Assembly: GCA_016283575.1 (NCBI GenBank)
Contig: JAEEND010000007.1
Coordinates: 62,001-126,000 of the forward strand
Length of the DNA: 64,000 nt
Direction of reading: 5' to 3'
DNA from: Lachnospiraceae bacterium
GTDB taxonomy: Bacteria > Bacillota > Clostridia > Lachnospirales > Lachnospiraceae
The translations under genes and the position numbers were made by a program. Shown one piece after another: positions 51,738 through 62,119 of the stretch. The notes under the pieces were generated by a model that saw only the letters and a program-made list of their open reading frames with translations, did no database searches and had not been told where the DNA came from. Position 1 is the first letter of the stretch. The number at the start of each line of letters is the position of its first letter.

Positions 51738-52850
51738 TTGAAAAAAAAGAAAAGCGCAGCAGGTAAGATCATTATTTTTGTAATAGAACTTTTGGTTCTT
51801 GTAGCACTCCTCGGCGTGCTTTGGTTTGTTCTTAAGGGAACAGGTAACGAAGGCGTAAAGACCATCGATATCAATGAATCTGAGATCGAGATCACAATTC
51901 CTGAAGAAGTAAAAGAAAATGAAACCATGAAGGGTTACAGAAACGTAGCACTTTTCGGTGTAGACTCACGTACAGGTGCTCTTTCAAGCAAGACCCGTAC
52001 CGATACAATCATGATCGCATCCATCAACCTTGAAACCAGCGAGGTAAAGCTTGTATCCATTTATCGTGATACATACTTAAATCAGATGGGTAACAGCCAG
52101 AACTATGGTAAGTGTAATGCAGCTTATGCATACGGCGGTGCCGAACAGGCGATCAAGATGTTAAATGCAAACCTTGATATGGATATTACAGATTTCATGA
52201 CCGTAGGTTTTGAAGGCGTAAGAGATATCGTAGATGCTCTTGGCGGTATTTATATAAGTGTTGAAGAAGATGAACTTGCACATATCAACAACTATCAGTC
52301 CATGATGGTAACTACCATGGATGACATCAGTTCCTTCACACCTATCACTGAAACAGGCTTACAGAAGATCGACGGTTTACAGGCAGTAGCATATTGCCGA
52401 GTAAGATATACAGCCGGTAACGACTTTAAGAGAACAGAACGTCAGAGAGAAGTTATCAAGGCATGTCTTGATGTAGCAAAGACCATGTCTCCCGACGCAC
52501 TTATCAAGATCTGTAACAACGTATTCGGTGAAGTTTATACTTCTCTCGATTTGACCGAGATCCTTGAAATCTTAAAGAACATTACAGAATACAGCATCGT
52601 AGATGAAGGCGGATTCCCCACTTCCGGTAAGATTACCACCGGTGAGATCGGTTCCGCAGGAAGCTGTGTAATCCCTGTTAACTTAAGCGATAACGTAATC
52701 TGGCTTCATCAGTTCTTATTTGATGACAACGAATACACACCTTCATCCAATGTTTCAACATTCAGTGATGCTATTTACAGTCAGACCCACAGCTACCTTG
52801 ACGGAGTATTCAATCCTAACGCTGACATCAGCGACGACAGCGATGAATAA
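51738..52850 (+). CDS. LytR-CpsA-Psr (LCP) family glycopolymer ligase
   Basis: 370 residues from TTG 51738 with TTTGGAGG upstream. One N-terminal helix (about 10-32), the LCP domain outside (about 75-250): NVALFGVDSRTGALSSKTRTDTIM, VKLVSIYRDTYLNQMG, NAAYAYGGAEQAIKMLN, GGIYISV and the Arg-rich site YCRVRYTAGNDFKRTERQRE. LCP enzymes transfer lipid-linked polysaccharides to peptidoglycan, so this is the likely final step for the product of the upstream genes. It has its own promoter and a hairpin after it. Confidence 0.93.
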   Translation: MKKKKSAAGKIIIFVIELLVLVALLGVLWFVLKGTGNEGVKTIDINESEIEITIPEEVKENETMKGYRNVALFGVDSRTGALSSKTRTDTIMIASINLETSEVKLVSIYRDTYLNQMGNSQNYGKCNAAYAYGGAEQAIKMLNANLDMDITDFMTVGFEGVRDIVDALGGIYISVEEDELAHINNYQSMMVTTMDDISSFTPITETGLQKIDGLQAVAYCRVRYTAGNDFKRTERQREVIKACLDVAKTMSPDALIKICNNVFGEVYTSLDLTEILEILKNITEYSIVDEGGFPTSGKITTGEIGSAGSCVIPVNLSDNVIWLHQFLFDDNEYTPSSNVSTFSDAIYSQTHSYLDGVFNPNADISDDSDE

Positions 52851-52905
52851 TTAGTAATCCTTATCGTAATGACGTGGACTTATTTTAAATAATGGTGTAA
52901 ATTAT

Positions 52906-52932
52906 TAAAGGGACCTTTTATAGGTCCCTTTA
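52906..52932 (+). terminator. Hairpin after the LCP gene
   Basis: 10-bp stem TAAAGGGACC / GGTCCCTTTA with a 7-nt loop; no long T-run follows, but a second small hairpin (GCCTC / GAGGC) and a T6 stretch lie within 50 nt. Confidence 0.6.
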
Positions 52933-52997
52933 AGTGCATTAATGCCTCAACCGAGGCCTGTGCAAAGAGATTTATTTATATTTTTTCCGAGGTAATT

Positions 52998-54029
52998 ATG
53001 ACAATCGATTTAATAATCACAACCTACAAACCCGGCAAAGATTTTCTTGAGATGCTCGATATTCTCTGCAATCAGAGCCTTCCCATCAACAAGATCATAA
53101 TAATGAATACGGAACAGAAATACTTTGAAAGGATCGCCTACGAAAAGACTTTTCTTGCAAAGCATAACAATATAGAAGTACGTCATGTTTCAAAGCTGGA
53201 ATTCGACTGCGGTAAGACAAGAAACATGGGCGTGAAATTATCCGATGCGGACTACTTTTTAATGGTTTCCCAGAATGCAATGCCTGTTGGCAGAGATTTC
53301 TTAAAGGCGCTCTATACACCATTCGAAAAAGACAGTGAAGTAGGCGTAACATACGCTTGCCAGTTGCCTGCGGAAGATGCCGATATTATCACGGCTTCCG
53401 AGAAGAAGTTTCTTTTTCCTGAAACATCTCACACATATTCCGACAAGGATCTTAATACCTTCGGACCTGACATTTATTTCATCTCAAACGGCGCCGCACT
53501 CTACAAAAGGAGCGTATTCGATAAGCTTAACGGCTTCAGTAATCACGGCATTTTGAATGAAGATATTCTCTATGGAGCAGCACTTATAAATGCAGGCTAT
53601 AAGATTTCCTATGTAGCGGAAGCTAAGGTTCTCTATTCCCATAACAGAACTCTTGAAGAATACGAGAAGTATTATTTTGACCTGGGAGTATCCCATGCGA
53701 AGCATCCTGAAGTATATGCTCAGGAAAAATTCAAAGAAAACGGAAAGATCCTTTATAAAGCCACATTGGAGGCATTATCAAAGGTTAAAGACAGAAAGCA
53801 GATCAAGGCCTACAAAAAAATCGAAAAGGCCAAGAAAAAGAATTATAAAAAGGGAAGAAAATATCGTCAGCTACCCATGTCAACCATTTATAAGCTTACC
53901 GGAAGCAAAGAGTACTGGAAGCGGGATGAAAGACTCCGTGACCGAAGCACTCTCGATGCTCGCGCAGGCTACGGCCGCAGCGAAGCAGAGATTGCAATGA
54001 TCAAGGACAATCCTCTTTCCAAAAAGTAG
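52998..54029 (+). CDS. Rhamnosyltransferase-like GT2 (RfbF type) with altered acidic motif
   Basis: 343 residues, GAGGT just before the ATG. The RfbF-type order is visible: DLIITTYKPGKDFLEMLDIL, FDCGKTRNMGVKLSDADYF, ACQLPAEDADI, ISNGAALYKRSVFDKLNGF and NEDILYGAALINAGYK. The metal-binding Asp is expected in a TQDAIP-like motif but reads VSQNAMP, so the Asp has become Asn. This may change metal or donor use. The tail (about 250-343) is very basic. It lies alone between the LCP and HtrA genes. Confidence 0.85.
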   Translation: MTIDLIITTYKPGKDFLEMLDILCNQSLPINKIIIMNTEQKYFERIAYEKTFLAKHNNIEVRHVSKLEFDCGKTRNMGVKLSDADYFLMVSQNAMPVGRDFLKALYTPFEKDSEVGVTYACQLPAEDADIITASEKKFLFPETSHTYSDKDLNTFGPDIYFISNGAALYKRSVFDKLNGFSNHGILNEDILYGAALINAGYKISYVAEAKVLYSHNRTLEEYEKYYFDLGVSHAKHPEVYAQEKFKENGKILYKATLEALSKVKDRKQIKAYKKIEKAKKKNYKKGRKYRQLPMSTIYKLTGSKEYWKRDERLRDRSTLDARAGYGRSEAEIAMIKDNPLSKK

Positions 54030-54073
54030 ATTATAAAAAGTTTATTTTTTTCACAAAAAGAATATTTTTTTAT

Positions 54074-54095
54074 CACAAAAGTGACACATTTTGTG
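54074..54095. promoter_or_regulatory. Inverted repeat upstream of htrA, possible operator
   Basis: CACAAAA (54074-54080) and TTTTGTG (54089-54095) around an 8-nt centre, 40 nt before the start codon. Position and symmetry suit a repressor or two-component site, but no regulator is identified. Confidence 0.4.
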
Positions 54096-54135
54096 CCTAG
54101 AATCTGTCTTATAAAGATGTTAAGGAGGCAACATT

Positions 54136-55527
54136 ATGGATGAAGAAAGATTAAATGAATATTCTCAGGACGTTACATATGAAACGGCAACACCTTCTTA
54201 TGTGACATCTGAAACAAGCGCGAACAATAATACTGAAAATAGAACAGCCGAGAAAAAGACCAAGAATCGTAAAGAAAAGAAATTCATGCCGAAATTCCTG
54301 TCGGCATGTGCCATCGGACTTGCTTTCGGCATGTTTGCCGGAGCAGGATTCTACGGTGTTAATTTCCTGGCAGGCGATAAGATAAACAAAGCGGCCTATA
54401 CTAATGTACAGGATGAGATCGCAAGCCTTGAAAAGGATGTCAAGAACTTACAGGGAAATCGACAGACAGTATCCGAAGGCGGAATCAATACAACCATAGT
54501 TACCGACGTAACCGAAGTTGTGGAAGATGTAATGCCTTCCATGGTAAATGTTAATAACTCAGTAGAAAAAACCGTATATGATTTCTTTGGAAGAGGCTTT
54601 AAACAGGCCGGAGAAAGCAACGGCTCCGGTATTATTATCGGAGAAAACGATACAGCCTTCTTCATAGCCACCAATAACCACGTAATAGAAGATAATGTTA
54701 AGCTTACTGTTCAGTTTGCTGACGGCAGCACTGCAGAAGCCTATGTAAAGGGCTTTGATGCTGATATCGATATTGCGGTTATCGCAGTTAATAAGGCGGA
54801 CCTTTCAGAAGAAACCAAGAAAGCAATTAAGGTAGCAAATGTCGGAGATTCCGATTCTCTTAAAATGGGTGAACCCGCAATTGCCATCGGTAATGCTTTA
54901 GGATATGGTCAGTCAGTTACAACAGGTGTAATCAGCGCTCTTCACAGAACAATTGATGAATCCAATAACCAGACACTGATTCAGACCAGTGCGGCAATCA
55001 ACCCCGGTAACTCAGGCGGTGCGCTCCTTAATATCAATGGTGAAGTAATCGGCATTAACTCAGCAAAGATTGGCGGAGACACAGTTGAAGGCATGGGCTT
55101 TGCAATTCCAATCAATGATGTAATCGGTATTATCGGTGAGTTCTCAAACAGAGAGACCAAGGATAAGGTTGCTGAAAATGAAAGAGGTTACCTTGGAATC
55201 ATGGGGCTCCAGGATGATTACTACAGTCAGTTTGTAAATCAGATGGGTTATCCTAAGGGAGCATATGTATCCGATGTTTATAAGGATTCTCCGGCAGAAA
55301 GAGCAGGCATTTACAAAGGTGACGTTATCACCAAGATTGACGGACAGACAGTAACAAGTCTTACAGGACTTCAGGAACTTTTAAGCTACTATGCAGGCGG
55401 CGATTCCGTAACACTTACGATACAGAGACTTGAACAAGGCTCATTTAATGAGATGACCATTGATGTTACTCTCGGTACCAAGGATGTATTCGGAGATCTT
55501 CAGAATGCAGAATCCGATGATGAATAA
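54136..55527 (+). CDS. htrA: HtrA/DegP-type membrane serine protease with PDZ domain
   Basis: 463 residues, TAAGGAGG upstream. The cytosolic N-terminus (1-55) is charged, with one helix at about 57-80 (SACAIGLAFGMFAGAGFYG). The trypsin-like domain outside holds the triad His in ATNNHVIED, Asp in DADIDIAVIAV and Ser in AAINPGNSGGALL. A single PDZ domain (about 345-445: GAYVSDVYKDSPAERAGIYKGDVITKIDG) follows. The family degrades misfolded exported proteins. It shares a bidirectional terminator with the convergent clpX. Confidence 0.95.
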   Translation: MDEERLNEYSQDVTYETATPSYVTSETSANNNTENRTAEKKTKNRKEKKFMPKFLSACAIGLAFGMFAGAGFYGVNFLAGDKINKAAYTNVQDEIASLEKDVKNLQGNRQTVSEGGINTTIVTDVTEVVEDVMPSMVNVNNSVEKTVYDFFGRGFKQAGESNGSGIIIGENDTAFFIATNNHVIEDNVKLTVQFADGSTAEAYVKGFDADIDIAVIAVNKADLSEETKKAIKVANVGDSDSLKMGEPAIAIGNALGYGQSVTTGVISALHRTIDESNNQTLIQTSAAINPGNSGGALLNINGEVIGINSAKIGGDTVEGMGFAIPINDVIGIIGEFSNRETKDKVAENERGYLGIMGLQDDYYSQFVNQMGYPKGAYVSDVYKDSPAERAGIYKGDVITKIDGQTVTSLTGLQELLSYYAGGDSVTLTIQRLEQGSFNEMTIDVTLGTKDVFGDLQNAESDDE

Positions 55528-55529
55528 AT

Positions 55530-55564
55530 AAAAAAGACCATCGCGTAATGCGATGGTCTTTTTT
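55530..55564. terminator. Strong bidirectional terminator between htrA and clpX
   Basis: Perfect 15-bp stem (55530-55544 with 55550-55564), 5-nt loop, A6 on the left and T6 on the right. Confidence 0.95.
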
Positions 55565-55579
55565 GATTTCTTCGGGATT

Positions 55580-57121
55580 CTATCCCCTCATTTCTACAAC
55601 GGGGCCGCCGGTACCTTCTATGTATTCTTTGGTAATGGTAACGGTACCGATCTGCTTATCCTTAGGTATTTCATACATGATATCCAGCATGAAATCTTCT
55701 ATAACAGATCTTAAGCCTCGTGCTCCCACTTCTTTCGCTATTGCCTTGTCGGCTATTGCATAGAGGGCTTCATCAGTAAACTTAAGATCCACCTCATCTA
55801 AGTTAAGAAGTTTTTTGTATTGCTTGAGGATCGCGTTCTTTGGCTCCTTCAATATGGAAACCAGCATATCTCTGTCAAGCATCTCAAGAGTACAGATAAC
55901 CGGGAGACGACCTACAAATTCAGGTATCATTCCGAATTTTTTAATATCTTCGACAGTGACCTTGGATAAGATATTTTTATCTTTATCGTACTTATCTCTT
56001 AACTCTGCGTTGTAACCTATGGAAGTCTGCTTGTTAAGTCTCATCTTGATGATCTCTTCAAGATCCGGGAAAGCACCTCCGCAGATAAAAAGAATGTTTC
56101 TTGTGTTCACTGTGGTTAAGGGAACCATTGCATTCTTTGAATTAGAACCGATTGGCACTTCCACTTCGGCGCCTTCAAGTAATTTAAGCATTCCCTGCTG
56201 TACGGATTCGCCGGATACGTCTCGGGAATGAGTTTCTTTTTTCTTTGCGATCTTATCTATTTCATCGATAAAGATAATGCCGCGTTCTGCACGCTCCACA
56301 TCATTATCGGCTGCCTGCAGGAGCTTCGATACAACACTTTCGATATCGTCACCGATATAACCTGCTTCAGTTAAGCTTGTGGCATCGGCGATGGCAAGGG
56401 GCACATCAAGAAGCTTCGCCAGGGTCTTTACAAGATATGTCTTACCGGAACCTGTGGGACCGATCATCAGGATATTGGATTTTTCAATCTCAATCTCGTC
56501 CATAGTTCCCGTAGCGACTCTCTTATAGTGATTGTAAACCGCAACGGAGATGATCTTCTTTGCCTGCTCCTGACCGATCACATACTCATCAAGCTTTTCT
56601 TTTATCTTATGAGGAGGAAGCACATTCTTTAGATCTATGGGTTCGAGAGGCTTCTTCTTTTTCTTGGGAGCACGCATTCCGGCAAAGCCCTGCTGTAAAT
56701 CCGAAAGATTTAAAAAGCTTATATTGGGAAAGCCGTTCATTCTGCGGGGATCGGTTTCTTCATCCTCGGCTTCATCTTCGGTAGCGGTACCGTCTTCGGT
56801 TTCGGCCTTTTCTTTTTCCAAAGCCTTTTTTCTACACTCGTCATTATCGGCCTTTATTGCTTCTTCTATGCGGGCCGGGATATCGTTACGGTTTGCGGGA
56901 TCTCCTCCGTTATCGGAAGTATCCGTATCATTAAACTTAGGCACGGAAAAGCCCATTCCCGAGAACATGTCGGGGGTGATGGCCATGGTTTCCGCCATAT
57001 CTATTGTTTTCTGTAAACAGTCGGCACATACACAGAGATTTCCGGGAAGATAAAACATCTTTCCCGCCTTTGACTCCGAGCGGTGACACAGAATACAGAC
57101 TGATTCATATTCTTCGCTCAT
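55580..57121 (-). CDS. clpX: ClpX, ATPase subunit of the Clp protease, with extended linker
   Basis: 513 residues, about 90 longer than usual. Zinc domain with Cys pairs in CILCHRSE and CVCADC (residues 9-40), then an acidic linker (about 50-170) before the AAA+ domain. Walker A GPTGSGKT, pore loop AGYIGDDIE, Walker B GIIFIDEIDKIAKK, arginine-finger region PEFVGRLPV and sensor 2 GARGLRSVIEDFMLDI. The ClpP-docking loop reads SIGYN where most have IGF; the aromatic is kept. It unfolds tagged proteins for ClpP, which is not encoded nearby. Confidence 0.95.
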   Translation of the reverse strand: MSEEYESVCILCHRSESKAGKMFYLPGNLCVCADCLQKTIDMAETMAITPDMFSGMGFSVPKFNDTDTSDNGGDPANRNDIPARIEEAIKADNDECRKKALEKEKAETEDGTATEDEAEDEETDPRRMNGFPNISFLNLSDLQQGFAGMRAPKKKKKPLEPIDLKNVLPPHKIKEKLDEYVIGQEQAKKIISVAVYNHYKRVATGTMDEIEIEKSNILMIGPTGSGKTYLVKTLAKLLDVPLAIADATSLTEAGYIGDDIESVVSKLLQAADNDVERAERGIIFIDEIDKIAKKKETHSRDVSGESVQQGMLKLLEGAEVEVPIGSNSKNAMVPLTTVNTRNILFICGGAFPDLEEIIKMRLNKQTSIGYNAELRDKYDKDKNILSKVTVEDIKKFGMIPEFVGRLPVICTLEMLDRDMLVSILKEPKNAILKQYKKLLNLDEVDLKFTDEALYAIADKAIAKEVGARGLRSVIEDFMLDIMYEIPKDKQIGTVTITKEYIEGTGGPVVEMRG

Positions 57122-57137
57122 TAAAGCATTTCCTTTC

Positions 57138-57166
57138 TTGATTTCTGAATGTTACTTAATTATAAT
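57138..57166 (+). promoter_or_regulatory. Sigma-A-type promoter of purC
   Basis: TTGATT (57138-57143), 17-nt spacer, TATAAT (57161-57166); about 72 nt of leader to the start codon. It overlaps the leader region of the divergent clpX. Confidence 0.72.
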
Positions 57167-57244
57167 GAAAAAGAATTATGCATACAAGTAAAAAAACCAT
57201 AAAGCGATTGGGTGGGTATTATTATTTCTGAAAGGAATTTTGCC

Positions 57245-58114
57245 ATGAAAGAGTTTAAGCCCTTTAAAGAAGGCAAGGTAAGAGAAATCTATGATAACGG
57301 AGACAGTCTTATCTTAGTCGCAACTGACAGAATCAGCTGCTTTGATGTTATTTTGAATAACACCGTTACCAAGAAAGGAACAGTTCTTACCAAGATGAGC
57401 GAGTTCTGGTTTGATTTTACCAAGGACATCGTTAAGAACCACGTAATATCCACTGACGTTAAGGATATGCCTGAATTTTTCCAAAACGAAAGATTTGACG
57501 GAAAGAGCATGATGGTAAAGAAGCTTACAATGCTTCCCGTTGAATGCATCGTCAGAGGCTATATCACAGGAAGCGGCTGGGCAAGCTACAAGGAAAACGG
57601 AACCGTATGCGGTATCAGACTTCCCGAAGGATTAAAAGAATCCGATAAGCTTCCCGAACCCATTTATACACCTTCCACAAAGGCAGAGATCGGTGATCAC
57701 GACGAAAACATTTCCTATGAACAGAGCATCGATTACCTTGAAAAGCAGTTCCCCGGTCATGGCGAGGAATATGCAAAAAAATTAAAAGACTTAACCATTG
57801 CAATATATAAGAAATGTGCTGATTACGCACTTACCAAGGGCATCATCATTGCTGATACCAAATTCGAATTCGGCCTTGATGAAAACGGAGATATCGTGCT
57901 TGGTGATGAAGTTCTTACTCCCGACAGTTCACGTTTCTGGCCCGCTGATGAATATGAACCCGGCCATGGACAGCCTTCTTTTGACAAACAGTTCGCCCGC
58001 GACTGGCTTAAGGCCAACAAAGACCATAACTGGACCTTGCCTGATGAGATCGTGGAAAAAACCATTGAGAAGTATTTAACTGCTTACAACTTGCTTACCG
58101 GCAAGACATTATAA
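57245..58114 (+). CDS. purC: Phosphoribosylaminoimidazole-succinocarboxamide synthase
   Basis: 289 residues from ATG 57245 (AAAGGA upstream). The start [31 protein letters not shown] is typical of PurC, followed by [68 protein letters not shown] and [12 protein letters not shown]. It ligates aspartate to CAIR in purine synthesis with ATP. No other pur gene is adjacent. The PilZ gene follows after 18 nt and may share its transcript. Confidence 0.96.
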   Translation: MKEFKPFKEGKVREIYDNGDSLILVATDRISCFDVILNNTVTKKGTVLTKMSEFWFDFTKDIVKNHVISTDVKDMPEFFQNERFDGKSMMVKKLTMLPVECIVRGYITGSGWASYKENGTVCGIRLPEGLKESDKLPEPIYTPSTKAEIGDHDENISYEQSIDYLEKQFPGHGEEYAKKLKDLTIAIYKKCADYALTKGIIIADTKFEFGLDENGDIVLGDEVLTPDSSRFWPADEYEPGHGQPSFDKQFARDWLKANKDHNWTLPDEIVEKTIEKYLTAYNLLTGKTL

Positions 58115-58132
58115 TTTGAGGATGTATGAGTT

Positions 58133-58786
58133 ATGAGGCTTGACGAAATATCAGAAGATTCCGTCATAAGTATTGCTGTTATCCGTGGTAACACGAGTGT
58201 GAATCTGCAGACCAATCCTGCTTTTGCAACTGAGGACGGCATAATGGTTCATCCATTTACCCATGATGATACCATTATTAATTTTAATGTTCCCGATCTT
58301 CGCATTGAGATGATCGTTGCAAGAGAAGATGAGGTTCCGTATTTTTGGAAGACTGTTACCATTTCAAAAGAAACCTTCCAGGGAGAGGTTTACCATTGCA
58401 TTAGAAGCAAGATGGAAGGAGTTCGTTTAAACAGAAGAAATTCCTTCAGAGTGTTCATCGGTGAAACCGGTACGGTTGTGAAGATTCCCGGAGAAAAAAG
58501 CTTTCAGGTACTTATTAAAGACATAAGCGCCGGCGGTTTTGCTTTTTCCGTAAGGGATGATGAAGAACATGAATACAAGAGAGGGGATCAGGTTCATATT
58601 TTCTTTGAAGACCGTGAAGCAAGATTCAATCTTGACGTTACCGGACGAGTGGTAAGAGTGGTGGATGATGGCAAGCGAACAACCTACGGATGCTCTTTTA
58701 CCAGAAACTATCCCCAGGTTGACCGCTACTGTGCTCAGAAGCAACTTAAGAAGAGACAGCAGAAAACCATGGCTCCCAGGAAATAA
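58133..58786 (+). CDS. PilZ-domain c-di-GMP receptor (YcgR/DgrA-like)
   Basis: 217 residues. The N-terminal ~95 residues form a beta domain like the flagellar-brake domain of YcgR relatives. The PilZ domain (about 97-215) keeps both c-di-GMP motifs: RLNRRNSFRV (RxxxR) and KDISAGGFAFSV (DxSxxG). When loaded with c-di-GMP such proteins slow the flagellar motor. GAGGA is 11 nt upstream. It complements the EAL phosphodiesterase at 2231 and the two chemoreceptors. It may be co-transcribed with purC. Confidence 0.92.
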   Translation: MRLDEISEDSVISIAVIRGNTSVNLQTNPAFATEDGIMVHPFTHDDTIINFNVPDLRIEMIVAREDEVPYFWKTVTISKETFQGEVYHCIRSKMEGVRLNRRNSFRVFIGETGTVVKIPGEKSFQVLIKDISAGGFAFSVRDDEEHEYKRGDQVHIFFEDREARFNLDVTGRVVRVVDDGKRTTYGCSFTRNYPQVDRYCAQKQLKKRQQKTMAPRK

Positions 58787-58801
58787 CAGATACAATAAGA
58801 C

Positions 58802-58830
58802 TTGACAAAGCACTTTTGCCTACGTATAAT
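58802..58830 (+). promoter_or_regulatory. Consensus promoter of the str operon
   Basis: TTGACA (58802-58807), 17-nt spacer, TATAAT (58825-58830): a perfect sigma-A consensus. A 10-bp inverted repeat (GCACTTTTGC 58810-58819, GCAAAAGTGC 58843-58852) straddles the -10 box and start point. Confidence 0.93.
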
Positions 58831-58905
58831 TATTGAGCGTGCGCAAAAGTGCGTTTTTATTTGTGTGCCAAAGTGCACGACTATTATAGAAAGGAAGAAC
58901 AAAGA

Positions 58906-59325
58906 ATGCCTACATTTAATCAGTTAGTAAGAAAGGGTCGTCAGACTAAAGTAACAAAGTCAACAGCTCCTGCTCTTCAGAAGGGTTTCAACTCTCTTCA
59001 CAAGAAGGCAACAGACCAGTCCGCTCCCCAGAAGCGTGGTGTGTGTACAGCAGTTAAGACAAAGACCCCTAAGAAGCCTAACTCAGCTCTTCGTAAGATT
59101 GCCAGAGTTCGTCTTTCCAACGGTATTGAAGTAACATCTTACATTCCCGGTGAAGGCCACAATCTTCAGGAGCACAGCGTTGTATTGGTAAGAGGTGGTA
59201 GAGTTAAAGACTTACCCGGTACAAGATATCACATTATTCGTGGTACTTTGGATACTGCGGGAGTCGCTAACAGAAAACAGGCTCGTTCCAAATACGGTGC
59301 AAAGAGACCTAAGGCCGGCAAGTAA
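58906..59325 (+). CDS. rpsL: Ribosomal protein S12
   Basis: 139 residues from ATG 58906 (AAGGAAG upstream; [12 protein letters not shown] is the conserved start, so the in-frame ATG at 58849 is rejected). Contains [40 protein letters not shown] and [15 protein letters not shown], the decoding-centre loops of the 30S subunit. Lysines at both classical streptomycin-resistance sites are of the sensitive type. First gene of the str operon. Confidence 0.98.
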   Translation: MPTFNQLVRKGRQTKVTKSTAPALQKGFNSLHKKATDQSAPQKRGVCTAVKTKTPKKPNSALRKIARVRLSNGIEVTSYIPGEGHNLQEHSVVLVRGGRVKDLPGTRYHIIRGTLDTAGVANRKQARSKYGAKRPKAGK

Positions 59326-59973
<648 letters not shown>

Positions 59974-59994
59974 TTTCAGTAGGAGGAAAAAATA

Positions 59995-62115
59995 TTGGCT
60001 GGAAGAGAATATCCGCTTGAGCGGACCCGTAATATTGGTATTATGGCTCATATCGATGCCGGTAAGACTACAACTACTGAGCGTATTCTTTACTATACCG
60101 GAATTAACCACAAGATTGGTGATACTCATGATGGTACTGCTACCATGGACTGGATGGAACAGGAGCAGGAAAGAGGTATCACAATCACATCCGCAGCAAC
60201 CACATGTCACTGGACATTACAGGATCACACCAAGCCCAAGGCTGGTGCTCTTGAACATCGTATCAACATTATTGATACTCCCGGACACGTTGACTTCACA
60301 GTAGAAGTAGAACGTTCACTCCGCGTACTTGACGGTGCCGTTGGTGTATTCTGCGCTAAGGGTGGTGTTGAGCCTCAGTCTGAAAACGTATGGCGTCAGG
60401 CTGACACTTATAACGTACCCAGAATGGCTTTCGTTAATAAGATGGACATTTTAGGTGCAAATTTCTATGCATGTGTTGAACAGATCAAGAACCGTCTTGG
60501 TAAGAATGCTATCTGCATTCAGTTACCTATCGGTAAAGAAGATGAATTCAAGGGCATCATAGACTTATTTGAAATGCAGGCTTACATCTACAATGATGAT
60601 AAGGGTGATGATATCACAGTTTGCGATATCCCCGATGACATGAAGGATGAAGCTGAACTTTATCACACAGAACTCATCGAAAAGTGTTGTGAATTAGACG
60701 ACGACCTTATGATGAAGTATCTTGAAGGTGAAGAAGTTACCAACGATGAGCTTAAGGCAGCTTTAAGAAAGGGTACCTGCGAATGTACAGCAGTTCCCGT
60801 ATGCTGCGGTACAGCTTACAGAAATAAGGGTGTTCAGAAGTTACTTGATGCAGTTATCGAGTACATGCCTTCACCCGTAGATATTCCCGCGATCAAGGGT
60901 GTTGACCTTGACGGCAATGAAGTTGAAAGACATTCTTCCGATGAAGAACCTTTCTCCGCTCTTGCATTCAAGATTATGGCCGATCCCTTCGTAGGAAAGC
61001 TCGCATTCTTCCGTGTATACTCCGGAACAATGAATGCAGGTTCATACGTTCTCAACTCCACAAAGGATAAGAAGGAACGTGTAGGCCGTATCTTACAGAT
61101 GCATGCAAACAAGAGACAGGAACTTGATAAGGTTTACTCCGGCGATATCGCTGCTGCAGTAGGTTTCAAGTTCACAACAACAGGTGATACAATCTGTGAC
61201 GAACAGCATCCTGTTATTCTTGAATCCATGGTATTCCCTGAACCCGTTATCGAGCTCGCAATCGAGCCCAAGACAAAGGCAGGCCAGGGTAAGCTTGGTG
61301 AATCTCTTGCAAAGCTTGCTGAAGAAGATCCTACATTCAGAGCTCATACCGACCAGGAAACAGGTCAGACAATTATCGCAGGTATGGGTGAACTTCACCT
61401 TGAAATCATCGTAGACAGACTTTTAAGAGAGTTTAAGGTAGAAGCTAACGTAGGTGCACCTCAGGTTGCATATAAAGAAGCTATTACAAAGGCCGTTGAT
61501 ATCGACTCCAAGTACGCTAAGCAGTCCGGTGGTCGTGGTCAGTATGGTCACTGTAAAGTTAAATTCGAGCCCATGGATTACAACGCAGAAGAAACCTTCA
61601 AGTTTGAATCCACCGTTGTTGGTGGTGCTATTCCTAAGGAATACATCCCCGCAGTCGGCGAAGGTATCGAAGAAGCTACCAAGGCCGGTATCCTTGGCGG
61701 ATTCCCCGTACTTGGTGTATATGCTAACGTTTATGATGGTTCATATCACGAAGTCGACTCCTCTGAAATGGCATTCCATATTGCAGGTTCACTTGCATTC
61801 AAGGAAGCTATGCAGAAGGCAGCTCCCGTTCTTCTTGAGCCTATCATGAAGGTAGAAGTTACAATGCCCGAAGAATACATGGGTGATGTAATCGGCGACA
61901 TTAACTCCCGTCGTGGACGTATCGAAGGTATGGAAGATATCGGCGGTGGTAAGATGGTTAGAGGTTATGTTCCTCTTGCTGAAATGTTCGGTTACTCCAC
62001 AGACCTTCGTTCTAAGACACAGGGTCGTGGTAACTACTCAATGTTCTTTGAAAAGTATGAACCCGTTCCGAAGAATGTTTCCGAAAAGGTTCTTGCTGCA
62101 AAGGCAAGTAAATAA
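59995..62115 (+). CDS. fusA: Elongation factor G
   Basis: 706 residues from TTG 59995, with AGGAGG at 59981-59986; the conserved start [20 protein letters not shown] fixes it. GTPase motifs: [45 protein letters not shown]. Domains II-V follow, including [21 protein letters not shown] and [10 protein letters not shown]. It drives translocation on the ribosome. A TTG start for so abundant a protein is offset by the strong ribosome binding site. Confidence 0.98.
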   Translation: MAGREYPLERTRNIGIMAHIDAGKTTTTERILYYTGINHKIGDTHDGTATMDWMEQEQERGITITSAATTCHWTLQDHTKPKAGALEHRINIIDTPGHVDFTVEVERSLRVLDGAVGVFCAKGGVEPQSENVWRQADTYNVPRMAFVNKMDILGANFYACVEQIKNRLGKNAICIQLPIGKEDEFKGIIDLFEMQAYIYNDDKGDDITVCDIPDDMKDEAELYHTELIEKCCELDDDLMMKYLEGEEVTNDELKAALRKGTCECTAVPVCCGTAYRNKGVQKLLDAVIEYMPSPVDIPAIKGVDLDGNEVERHSSDEEPFSALAFKIMADPFVGKLAFFRVYSGTMNAGSYVLNSTKDKKERVGRILQMHANKRQELDKVYSGDIAAAVGFKFTTTGDTICDEQHPVILESMVFPEPVIELAIEPKTKAGQGKLGESLAKLAEEDPTFRAHTDQETGQTIIAGMGELHLEIIVDRLLREFKVEANVGAPQVAYKEAITKAVDIDSKYAKQSGGRGQYGHCKVKFEPMDYNAEETFKFESTVVGGAIPKEYIPAVGEGIEEATKAGILGGFPVLGVYANVYDGSYHEVDSSEMAFHIAGSLAFKEAMQKAAPVLLEPIMKVEVTMPEEYMGDVIGDINSRRGRIEGMEDIGGGKMVRGYVPLAEMFGYSTDLRSKTQGRGNYSMFFEKYEPVPKNVSEKVLAAKASK

Positions 62116-62119
62116 TCAC

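Noticed and set aside
56637-57053. 138-codon plus-strand ORF opposite clpX
   Set aside because: Antisense shadow of the clpX linker, Ser-rich through codon bias; no ribosome binding site or promoter.
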